From Actinomycetes bacterium (GTDB lineage Bacteria > Actinomycetota > Acidimicrobiia > Spongiisociales > UBA4744), in assembly GCA_024641205.1 (NCBI GenBank), contig JAHEDM010000032.1:1-12276 (forward strand): a stretch of DNA of 12,276 nt, read 5' to 3'. The first letter of the stretch is position 1. Each line of letters starts with the position of its first letter. A program made the translations under genes and the position numbers. Below, piece by piece: positions 1 through 6,094 of the stretch. The notes beneath the pieces were generated by a model. That model ran no database searches and was not told where the DNA came from. It worked only from the letters and a program-made list of their open reading frames with translations.

Positions 1-247
1 ACACCGTCTCCTGGTCCGGCCGGCTAACGAATGTGCCTCCGGTGACGCCGCGCACTGTGATTGCCAGGTTCTGTGTGGTGAGGGATCGCAGTGCCTCTCT
101 GACGGTCGAACGACTGACACCGAAGCGTTCGGCAAGGTCGGCCTCAACGGGCAGGCGCTCCCCGGGGATGAGTTCACCATCGAGAATGAGACGACGGAGT
201 TCGTTGGCTACCCGGCTGTAGGCAGGGTTGGTGTCTTGTTGGTTCAT
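1..247 (-). CDS. GntR/FadR-family transcriptional regulator, N-terminal part (cut by window edge)
   Basis: Reading the minus strand from the ATG at 247 gives 82 codons of a winged-helix GntR domain before the window ends. The start MNQQDTNPAYSRVANELRR is followed by the helix-turn-helix stretch ADLAERFGVSRSTVREALRS (about residues 36-55) and a wing ending GVTGGTFVS. This wing form is common in FadR/FCD-type members. An in-frame TGA four codons upstream of the ATG fixes the start. The C-terminal ligand-binding domain, which would tell FCD from other subfamilies, lies outside the window. The gene is divergent from the flavin oxidoreductase at 333. Its own promoter (275-303) contains a palindrome (280-294) repeated before three other units here, so it probably represses itself and the whole cluster. 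The GntR call is firm. The operator pairing and the inducer are inference. Confidence 0.9.
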   Translation of the reverse strand, partial: MNQQDTNPAYSRVANELRRLILDGELIPGERLPVEADLAERFGVSRSTVREALRSLTTQNLAITVRGVTGGTFVSRPDQETV

Positions 248-274
248 CGGGTTCGTTCAGTAGTCGGCTCCCCG

Positions 275-303
275 ATTGTAAAGGTCAGACATTTCCGGGG
301 CAA
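275..303 (-). promoter_or_regulatory. Predicted sigma-70-type promoter of the GntR regulator
   Basis: On the minus strand, TTGCCC (303-298) and TACAAT (280-275) are separated by exactly 17 bp and match -35 and -10 consensus well. Transcription would begin near 268, about 20 nt before the ATG at 247. The palindrome at 280-294 fills the spacer, which suggests autorepression. Confidence 0.7.
280..294. promoter_or_regulatory. Operator palindrome 1 (GntR/FadR-type site)
   Basis: The sequence is AAAGGTCAGACATTT, a perfect match to AAAnGTCnGACnTTT, the palindrome shared by four intergenic sites in this window. It lies between the -35 and -10 of the regulator promoter and roughly 40-50 bp upstream of the likely start of the divergent flavin oxidoreductase, so it can serve both. 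The GTC-n-GAC core resembles known operators of FadR-family regulators. Binding by the adjacent regulator is inferred. Confidence 0.8.
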
Positions 304-320
304 CCGCCGATTCGGGGATT

Positions 321-332
321 TAGTCTGAACAC
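321..332 (+). promoter_or_regulatory. Possible -10 box giving a leaderless flavin oxidoreductase transcript
   Basis: TAGTCT (321-326) fits an actinobacterial TAnnnT -10 box and lies six bases before the ATG at 333. No Shine-Dalgarno sequence precedes that ATG, so transcription starting on the A of ATG is plausible. No convincing -35 box is present at the right distance (298-303 reads GGGCAA), so this promoter would be weak or activator-dependent. Confidence 0.4.
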
Positions 333-1298
333 ATGATCAAGACACGACTGCAACAAAGCCTCGGGATCGAGTACCCGATTATCGGGGGCGCCATGATGGA
401 TCTCTCGACGCCCGAGTGGGTAAGCACCGTCGCCAACGCTGGGGCCCTTGGACTTCACACGTCGGCTACGTACAAGAACTACGAGGATTTCCAACGTGCG
501 CTGCGCGAAACGAAGGATCTCACCGATCGCCCGTTCGGAGTCAACATCAATCTCTTTCCGATGATGGAGAAGCCCGACAACTCGCGTTTCCTTGAAATCA
601 TGGCCGAAGAAGGTGTGCTCATCGCCGAGACCTCCGGGTTCGCCCCGCCGACCGATCTGGCTGAGCAGATGAAAGACCTCGGAATCTTCTGGATGCACAA
701 GTGCGTAGGAGTGCGATATGCAAGAAAGGCGGAGAGCGTCGGTGCCGACGCCGTCACCGTTGTCGGTTTCGAGAACGGTGGAGCGACTGGCAACCTGAAT
801 GTCACCACCTTGGTGCTGGTCCCGTCGACGGTAGATGCTGTCGACATTCCTGTCATCGGCGGCGGGGGAGTAGTCGACGGCCGTACCCTTCTGGCTGTGT
901 TGTCGCTCGGGGCTTCTGCAGCGATCATTGGATCGCGATTGCTGCTGTCCGAAGAGTGCCCAATTCACCCCAACGTCAAGCAGGCGCTGCTCGATGCGGA
1001 CGAACTCGATACCGATGTGATTATGCGCTCCGTTGGCTTCGCCCATCGGGTCTGGATGAATGAACCCTGCAGGCAGGTCGCAGAAATTGAAGCTCGGGGT
1101 GGCGGCCTCGACGAGGTGTACCCGCTCGTGTCGGGCGCAGCGACGAGGAGGATGCTCACCACCGGTGACCTCGAGGTCGGCAGCTTGTCGGTCTCACAGG
1201 GAGTCGGTTTGATCCGTGAGATCAAACCCGTCAAAGCGATCCTCGAAGACATGATGGAGGAGGCCGAACGGATGCAGCGGACGCTGCTGGCCGGGTGA
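333..1298 (+). CDS. NAD(P)H-dependent flavin oxidoreductase, nitronate monooxygenase/2-nitropropane dioxygenase family (atypical active site)
   Basis: This 321-residue TIM-barrel FMN protein belongs to the nitronate monooxygenase superfamily. The N-terminus reads LGIEYPIIGGAMMDLSTPEW, the usual opening of the family. The glycine-rich phosphate loop IPVIGGGGVVDG (G176-G179) and GSRLL (from G200) would hold FMN phosphate. The C-terminal part, LVSGAATRRM through SVSQGVGLI, is also family-like. The family's central GGH motif reads GFENGGATG here (residues 145-153), so Ala151 takes the place of the usual catalytic His. The true reaction may therefore not be nitronate oxidation. Enoyl-reductase-like or other flavin chemistry is possible. 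The gene has no Shine-Dalgarno sequence and may be leaderless. It is 110 bp upstream of the transporter operon, which has its own promoter, and it shares an operator region with the divergent regulator. Confidence 0.88.
   Translation: MIKTRLQQSLGIEYPIIGGAMMDLSTPEWVSTVANAGALGLHTSATYKNYEDFQRALRETKDLTDRPFGVNINLFPMMEKPDNSRFLEIMAEEGVLIAETSGFAPPTDLAEQMKDLGIFWMHKCVGVRYARKAESVGADAVTVVGFENGGATGNLNVTTLVLVPSTVDAVDIPVIGGGGVVDGRTLLAVLSLGASAAIIGSRLLLSEECPIHPNVKQALLDADELDTDVIMRSVGFAHRVWMNEPCRQVAEIEARGGGLDEVYPLVSGAATRRMLTTGDLEVGSLSVSQGVGLIREIKPVKAILEDMMEEAERMQRTLLAG
1206..1228. repeat. Perfect inverted repeat inside the flavin oxidoreductase gene
   Basis: GGTTTGATC (1206-1214) and GATCAAACC (1220-1228) are exact reverse complements around a 5-nt loop, CGTGA. 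The hairpin is within codons for GLIREIKP near the 3' end of the gene and is not followed by a T run. Its role is unknown and it may be a coding coincidence. Confidence 0.5.
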
Positions 1299-1356
1299 CA
1301 GCACCTCCAAGCGATTAGCGCTTCGCCGCCCCTCGACCGATACGTGCAGGTACCCC

Positions 1357-1385
1357 TTGACCGGAAAAAGTCTGACCTTTATCCT
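1357..1385 (+). promoter_or_regulatory. Predicted promoter of the transporter/ferredoxin-oxidoreductase operon
   Basis: TTGACC (1357-1362) and TATCCT (1380-1385) form a good -35/-10 pair with a 17-bp spacer. The start point would be near 1392, giving a leader of about 17 nt that carries the ribosome binding site. Operator palindrome 2 occupies the spacer. Confidence 0.75.
1366..1380. promoter_or_regulatory. Operator palindrome 2, in the transporter operon promoter
   Basis: The sequence AAAAGTCTGACCTTT fits AAAnGTCnGACnTTT exactly. It starts nine bases after the first base of the -35 box and ends on the first base of the -10 box. That offset is identical at the regulator and MaoC promoters. 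Occupancy would block RNA polymerase, so repression with relief by an inducer is the likely mode. Confidence 0.82.
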
Positions 1386-1408
1386 CATCGCAACCGAGGA
1401 GGATGGCC

Positions 1409-2680
1409 ATGCGTAAGTTCTATGCACTTCTATTGGCTCTGGCGATGGTTACTGCCGCGTGTTCTGGAGACAGCACCGACACGACTGAGGCAACCGACGA
1501 ACCCACCGCCACTAGTGCCGCTACCGAAACAACCGCCGCATCAACCGAAACAACGGCCGCGTCAACCGCAACAACCGCTGCACCGACCGACGACGGTGGA
1601 ACGCCCTCGGGTGATCCCATCAAGATCGGAGCGATTCTCGGAATCTCTGGGCGGTTCGCCTTTGTTGGGGCACCGCAGCAGAACGCTCTGCTCCTTGCAC
1701 AGGAAGAGATGAACGCCGCCGGTGGAATTGCCGGGCGGCCTGTCGAGTTCATCATCTACGACGACGAGGTGGACGAGACGAAGACCGTGCCGCTCACCAA
1801 TCGCTTGATTGGCGAGGACGGCGTCGTTGCCATCATTGGCCCGTCAATCACGATCCCGGCGTTGGCGATGGCGCCCATCGTTGAAGGCACTCCAATTCCG
1901 AACATCACTCTCACCTCCCGTCCAATCTGGGAGCAAGACAACCTTGCTTATGTGTTCCAGACCACACCTCGAGAAGAGGTCGAAGTGCTGTCGTTGCTGT
2001 CGTTCATCAAGAACGACCTCGGAACCACCGAGGTCGGCGTGCTCTACGACGCCCAGCCTTATGGAACAGGCAACCTGGCCCACATTGAGAACCTGGCTCC
2101 CGGCCTTGGACTCAACATCATTGCTACTGAATCAATCGAGAACGGCGACACAAATGCGGTCCCACAACTCGAGCGCCTCAGGGATGCCGGAGTCGAAACT
2201 CTGATCGTCTGGGTCGGCGACCCAGCCGCCAGTTCGACTGCCAAGGGAGCTGAGCAGATTGGTTGGGATGTCAACATGATCGGTTCGTCGGCTATTGCCG
2301 GACCGACCTTCCCGGAACTGGCTGAGGGCGCTGGTGAAGGCGTGTACTCGGATGGCGCCTATAACTTTGATGATCCACCGCCGAATCAGGCTGGGTTCCT
2401 TGCCGACTATCAGGCGATGTTCGACTCGTTCCCGACACAGTTCGCTGCGTTCGCTTATGACGCTGCCTACGCGTTCAAGTACGCCATTGAGCAGGCGGGC
2501 GGGGATACGAGTCCCGACGCCATCCGACAAGGTTTGTTGGATATGGCACCGTACGAGGGCGTTACCGCCGTCTACGACTTCACGGACGACGACCACAACG
2601 GATTCGGCTTGAACCCCCTGTTCTATATCGTTCAGGTTCAGGACGGCGCCTACCGGGTCGTCACCAAGACGGGGTCTTAG
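1409..2680 (+). CDS. ABC transporter substrate-binding lipoprotein, branched-chain amino acid/amide type (LivJ-like)
   Basis: This 423-residue lipoprotein captures the imported substrate outside the membrane. The signal peptide MRKFYALLLALAMVTAAC carries a lipobox with Cys18 as the lipid-anchored residue. A Thr/Ala/Ser-rich linker follows to about residue 65. The receptor domain opens with PIKIGAILGISGRFAFVGAP and has NAAGGIAGRPVEFIIYDDE, both typical of the Peripla_BP_6 (Leu/Ile/Val, amide and aromatic acid) family. I chose the ATG at 1409 because GAGGAGG (1396-1402) abuts the in-frame ATG at 1403 and is correctly spaced only from 1409. The gene heads an operon encoding matching permeases, ATPases and a 2-oxoacid oxidoreductase, so its ligand is probably the pathway substrate rather than a general amino acid. 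Ligand identity cannot be read from the sequence. Confidence 0.92.
   Translation: MRKFYALLLALAMVTAACSGDSTDTTEATDEPTATSAATETTAASTETTAASTATTAAPTDDGGTPSGDPIKIGAILGISGRFAFVGAPQQNALLLAQEEMNAAGGIAGRPVEFIIYDDEVDETKTVPLTNRLIGEDGVVAIIGPSITIPALAMAPIVEGTPIPNITLTSRPIWEQDNLAYVFQTTPREEVEVLSLLSFIKNDLGTTEVGVLYDAQPYGTGNLAHIENLAPGLGLNIIATESIENGDTNAVPQLERLRDAGVETLIVWVGDPAASSTAKGAEQIGWDVNMIGSSAIAGPTFPELAEGAGEGVYSDGAYNFDDPPPNQAGFLADYQAMFDSFPTQFAAFAYDAAYAFKYAIEQAGGDTSPDAIRQGLLDMAPYEGVTAVYDFTDDDHNGFGLNPLFYIVQVQDGAYRVVTKTGS
1523..1585 (+). repeat. Three 21-bp tandem units coding for the lipoprotein linker
   Basis: Units at 1523-1543, 1544-1564 and 1565-1585 encode TETTAAS, TETTAAS and TATTAAP. They are in frame, differ at a few bases, and form part of the flexible Thr-rich spacer between the lipidated Cys and the binding domain. 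Copy number could vary between strains. Confidence 0.8.
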
Positions 2681-2706
2681 CAACTTCGTGCTGAAGGACT
2701 AGAGGT

Positions 2707-3582
2707 GTGAGCGGCCAGCTGCTCTCGTCGGGCGTAACGTTCGGGGCCATCTACGCAATAGTGGCCTTGGGATACCACTTGATATATGTCTCGTCGGGAA
2801 TCCTGAACTTTGCCCTGGGGGAGCAGCTGGCTATTTCCGGTCTCATTGCCCTTTCCTTCCACGAGATGGGCTTTCCAATGCCCATCGCTATTGCATTGGC
2901 CGTCGTGGTTGGTGGGCTGATCGGTCTTGTATACGAGCGGATGGCGCTTGCCCCGGCACAGCGCAGCCTCCCGGGTGCAGGCCCGATCATTACCTCGGTC
3001 GGTGTGTCGCTGATCCTTACTCACGGCCGCACGTTGGTTTGGGGTCCGAACCCGAGCGCCTTTCCACCGTTCAGCGGCGAACCAAACGCTGCGGTGGACT
3101 TCCTTGGTGGCCGGTGGCTCGTGCAATCCTTCTGGGTGATCGGGTTGGCAACCGCTATCACGATCTTGCTCTTGCTCTTTCTGCGCCGAACCTTCTGGGG
3201 GCGGCAGTGGAGAGCGGCTGCTCAGAATCCGACCGGTGCACGATTGTGCGGAGTGAACCCCGCCGCAGTAACTGCCTGGTCGGTGGTCGTGGCCTCAGTA
3301 CTCGTCACTATGGGCGGTATCGCCATCGCTCCGATCGTCCTCGCCGGCGGTTTCTACGGCCTGACCTTCGGTGTGAAGGGTTTCGTTGCAGCGATTCTCG
3401 GAGGTTTCGAATCCACCGGAGGAGCCATTGTCGGCGGCATGACCATCGGAATTCTCGAGAGCTTCCTTGCCGGACAACTCTCCAACGCCCACGCCAACAT
3501 CATTCTCTTCGCCGTCCTGATCTTGATGCTGATCGTCCGACCCAAGGGCCTGATCGCCGTCCGTGAGGCGAAGCGAGCATGA
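2707..3582 (+). CDS. livH: Branched-chain amino acid-type ABC transporter permease (LivH-like)
   Basis: This 291-residue integral membrane protein is one of the two permease halves of the importer. It has about eight hydrophobic segments. Family-typical stretches are LLSSGVTFGAIYAIVALGYH at the N-terminus, SSGILNFALGEQL, and the cytoplasmic coupling region RAAAQNPTGARLCGVN that contacts the ATPases. Near the C-terminus, FVAAILGGFESTGGAIVGG is a strong LivH signature. Translation starts at GTG 2707, eight bases after GAAGGA (2693-2698). The stop overlaps the start of the LivM-LivG gene by ATGA. LivH is the family label. Substrate specificity is set by the binding protein and remains unknown. 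Confidence 0.93.
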   Translation: MSGQLLSSGVTFGAIYAIVALGYHLIYVSSGILNFALGEQLAISGLIALSFHEMGFPMPIAIALAVVVGGLIGLVYERMALAPAQRSLPGAGPIITSVGVSLILTHGRTLVWGPNPSAFPPFSGEPNAAVDFLGGRWLVQSFWVIGLATAITILLLLFLRRTFWGRQWRAAAQNPTGARLCGVNPAAVTAWSVVVASVLVTMGGIAIAPIVLAGGFYGLTFGVKGFVAAILGGFESTGGAIVGGMTIGILESFLAGQLSNAHANIILFAVLILMLIVRPKGLIAVREAKRA

Positions 3583-5366
3583 ACCGTTCCAATCTGCGCA
3601 GCTTCGCAGTGCCGGGGGTTCTCCTCCTCGCAATCATCACGTTTTCGATCGTCACCGACTCGCTCTATCGCTACCAACTGGGCACGCTCGCCGGAATCTA
3701 CGCAGTTGGAGCGATCGGACTCGGTCTGCTGCTCGGCGGTTCCGGTCAGATCTCGCTCGGTCATGCCGGGTTCGTAGGCGCCGCCGCCTGGGCGGTTGGC
3801 GTGTTCACCAGGGAGCAAGGTTGGCCATGGCTCCTCGCCGCGGCAATCGGCATCTTCATCGCGACCATCGTTGGTCTGATTCTCGGCTATGCGGCACTAC
3901 GACTCGAAGGCCACTACCTTGCTCTGGCCACACTGGCCTTCGGTTTGCTGTTCTTCGAGTTCATGGACACATTCCTGACAGCCGGCATATACGGTGTGCC
4001 GCCAATCGACGTCTTCGGCATCGAGCTCAGCTCGGCGAAGACCCTCTTTGGTGCAGTGTGGGTCATCGTCATCCTCTGCTATCTCGGTTCTCGTTCCATG
4101 CTCACCTCCCGCTTTGGTCGGGCACTCGCAGCTCTCCGCGACGATCCGCTGGCTGCCTCATCCACCGGTGTGAATCTTGCTCGAACCAAGATCACCGTAT
4201 TCGCGATTTCGGCGGCTCTCGGCGGCCTATCCGGAGCGCTCTTCGCTCCCTACCAGGCGTCGGTCACAGATACGTCCTTCGGGTTCTTCTTATCGTTCAA
4301 CCTGCTGATGATGGTCATCATCGGTGGAATGCGGTCACCGGCCGGTCCCATTGTTGGCTCCCTCTTTCTAGTCATCGTTCCCGAGTTCGGAAGACAGTGG
4401 GAGGAGTACCGGCTGCTTGGCTACGGTGTCGTGCTTGTTGCCGTCATCGTCCTCTTCCCCGGCGGCATCACATCCCTGGGTCAGCGCTTGCGACGGAGAC
4501 CTGAATCCGCCCCATTTGCCGCTGCACCGGTCACACACGCGCTCGAAACGGACGAGGCCGATGACACTCAACCGGTTACTGCAACTGACGAGGTTGAAGC
4601 CCAACCGGCGCTATCCGCCTCCGGCATCCACAAACGGTTTGGCGGTCTTGAAGCGGTTGTCGATGTCGATCTCACGGTCTACCCGGGTGAAATCCACGCT
4701 CTCATTGGTCCGAACGGCGCCGGCAAGACGACCCTGTTCAACTGCATTTCCGGAGTCGATACCCCCGACGCCGGAACCGTGACGCTTGGTGGAGAACAGA
4801 TGACGGGCAAACCCGCCCACGCCTTCGCCAAGCAGGGCCTGATGCGGACGTTTCAGCATGCCCGCATTTTCGGCGGACTTACGGTCCTTGAGAATGTCAT
4901 GGTCGGTTCCAACAGTTCGATGACTGTGGATCCACTGCGCGGGATGCTCCGAACTCCGGGCGCCCGCAAGGAGGAGCGCCTAATTGCGGAACAAGCCCTC
5001 GGGCACCTCGACTCCGTTGGTCTAGCCCACCTCCAGAATCGCAAAGCCGGCGAACTCACACTGGCTGAGGAGCGCCGCCTTGAAATCGCCCGCTGTCTCG
5101 CCGGCAACCCCTCGACACTGCTCTTCGACGAACCGGCCGCAGGCCTCGGAGACGCCGAAGCCACTGAGTTGGGAAACCTCATCCTGCGAATTAGCAGGAC
5201 AGAGAAGATCGGTGTCGTACTAATCGAGCATCATCTTGAGATGGCGCTGGGGCTGGCCAATCGAGTTACCGTTCTCAACTTCGGTCGAGTTATTGCACGC
5301 GGTACACCAGAGGAGATTCGAAAGAATAAGACGGTCGTAGCCGCCTACATTGGAACGGCAGCATGA
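3579..5366 (+). CDS. Fused ABC transporter permease/ATPase (LivM-LivG fusion)
   Basis: A single 595-residue frame joins two proteins that are often separate. Residues 1 to about 305 are LivM: several membrane segments, the motif SGQISLGHAGF, and the coupling loop ALRDDPLAASSTGVN. An acidic linker of about 35 residues leads to a LivG ATPase from about residue 345. That domain has Walker A GPNGAGKT (377-384), Walker B LLFDEP with D517 and E518, and the H-loop IEHH. Its ABC signature reads LTLAEERRLEIAR, a variant known in LivG proteins, in place of LSGGQ. The frame is open across the junction with no sign of a frameshift. Start and stop both overlap the neighbours by 4 bp (ATGA), implying translational coupling. 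The fusion fixes one LivM to one LivG. LivF supplies the second ATPase. Confidence 0.93.
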   Translation: MNRSNLRSFAVPGVLLLAIITFSIVTDSLYRYQLGTLAGIYAVGAIGLGLLLGGSGQISLGHAGFVGAAAWAVGVFTREQGWPWLLAAAIGIFIATIVGLILGYAALRLEGHYLALATLAFGLLFFEFMDTFLTAGIYGVPPIDVFGIELSSAKTLFGAVWVIVILCYLGSRSMLTSRFGRALAALRDDPLAASSTGVNLARTKITVFAISAALGGLSGALFAPYQASVTDTSFGFFLSFNLLMMVIIGGMRSPAGPIVGSLFLVIVPEFGRQWEEYRLLGYGVVLVAVIVLFPGGITSLGQRLRRRPESAPFAAAPVTHALETDEADDTQPVTATDEVEAQPALSASGIHKRFGGLEAVVDVDLTVYPGEIHALIGPNGAGKTTLFNCISGVDTPDAGTVTLGGEQMTGKPAHAFAKQGLMRTFQHARIFGGLTVLENVMVGSNSSMTVDPLRGMLRTPGARKEERLIAEQALGHLDSVGLAHLQNRKAGELTLAEERRLEIARCLAGNPSTLLFDEPAAGLGDAEATELGNLILRISRTEKIGVVLIEHHLEMALGLANRVTVLNFGRVIARGTPEEIRKNKTVVAAYIGTAA

Positions 5367-6094
5367 GCCTCCTCGAGGTAAGCGACCTATCCGTCTCCTA
5401 TGGGTCCGTCGTCGCTGTTCGCCGAGTCGGACTGTCAGTCGCAAAGGGAGAACTGCTCGCCCTGCTCGGACCGAACGGTGCCGGCAAGACCTCCCTGCTA
5501 TCGGCCATCGCCGGGCTAATCGCCCCAACTGAAGGCTCCATCCGGTTTCGAGACAAGGACATCACCGGAGTGGCCGCTCACCGTCTTGCTCCGCGGGGCC
5601 TACGACTCGTCCCCGAGAGCCGAGCCCTATTCCCTCACATGACCACCGCAGAGAACCTGCGATTGGGGGCCGGTCGAATGGCGAGAGATGACTTCGATAA
5701 GAGCCTCGAGAGCATCATCGAAACTTTCCCGGTCCTCGGCGAACGCCAGCGGCAACTGGCCGGAACGCTATCGGGCGGGGAACAGCAAATGCTGTCCATT
5801 GCCCGTGCCCTGATCGCCGGACCCGACCTGCTGATTCTCGATGAGCCATCCATGGGGCTCGCACCAATAGTCGTCTCCGAGATCATGGCAACCCTGGCCC
5901 AGTTGCGCGACCAGGGCCTTGCAGTCCTGGTCGCCGAGCAGAACGCCCGCGCCGTTCTTCCCGTCGCAGACTCCGCTGCGTTGATGGTGCGGGGAAGCAT
6001 CACGCTTTCGGGCGCACCGGACACCCTCGAGGAACGCCTCTCCGCAGACGGCTATTTAGGCACTTCGTCGTCCTCCGACAGTGACAGCGGATGA
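5363..6094 (+). CDS. livF: Branched-chain amino acid-type ABC transporter ATPase (LivF-like)
   Basis: This 243-residue cytoplasmic ATPase would dimerise with the LivG domain of the upstream fusion to power import. It carries Walker A GPNGAGKT, signature LSGGEQQMLSIARAL, Walker B LLILDEPSMGLAP, and AEQNA at the H-loop position. The last is the usual LivF variant, lacking the His. The short length and missing C-terminal extension also fit LivF. The C-terminus is a Ser/Asp-rich tail. The start overlaps the fusion gene stop and the stop overlaps the oxidoreductase start, each by ATGA, so transport and catabolism are translationally coupled. Confidence 0.94.
   Translation: MSLLEVSDLSVSYGSVVAVRRVGLSVAKGELLALLGPNGAGKTSLLSAIAGLIAPTEGSIRFRDKDITGVAAHRLAPRGLRLVPESRALFPHMTTAENLRLGAGRMARDDFDKSLESIIETFPVLGERQRQLAGTLSGGEQQMLSIARALIAGPDLLILDEPSMGLAPIVVSEIMATLAQLRDQGLAVLVAEQNARAVLPVADSAALMVRGSITLSGAPDTLEERLSADGYLGTSSSSDSDSG

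Noticed and set aside
285..1046. Long open frame on the minus strand opposite the flavin oxidoreductase
   Set aside because: Its translation has no recognisable domain, and it lies antisense to a clearly conserved gene. It would also run over the operator and promoter region. It is a GC-bias shadow frame.
1309..1323. AAGCG-ATTAG-CGCTT hairpin after the flavin oxidoreductase, considered as a terminator
   Set aside because: It has only a 5-bp stem and no T tract. It could be chance in GC-rich sequence.
1403..1411. ATG at 1403 as the start of the binding protein
   Set aside because: The GAGGAGG ribosome binding site directly abuts it with no spacer. The ATG at 1409 has the proper six-base spacing and gives a standard lipoprotein signal peptide.
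2132..2683. 183-codon minus-strand frame opposite the binding protein gene
   Set aside because: There is no recognisable motif or ribosome binding site, and it is fully antisense to the substrate-binding protein.
3563..4504. 313-codon plus-strand frame overlapping the LivM part of the fusion
   Set aside because: The product is an Arg/Ser/His-rich sequence typical of an out-of-frame reading. The LivM frame carries all family motifs.
3579..5366. The LivM-LivG fusion as a sequencing frameshift artefact
   Set aside because: The frame is continuous with normal codon use through the linker and no stop or start remnants are apparent, so a real fusion is the simpler reading.
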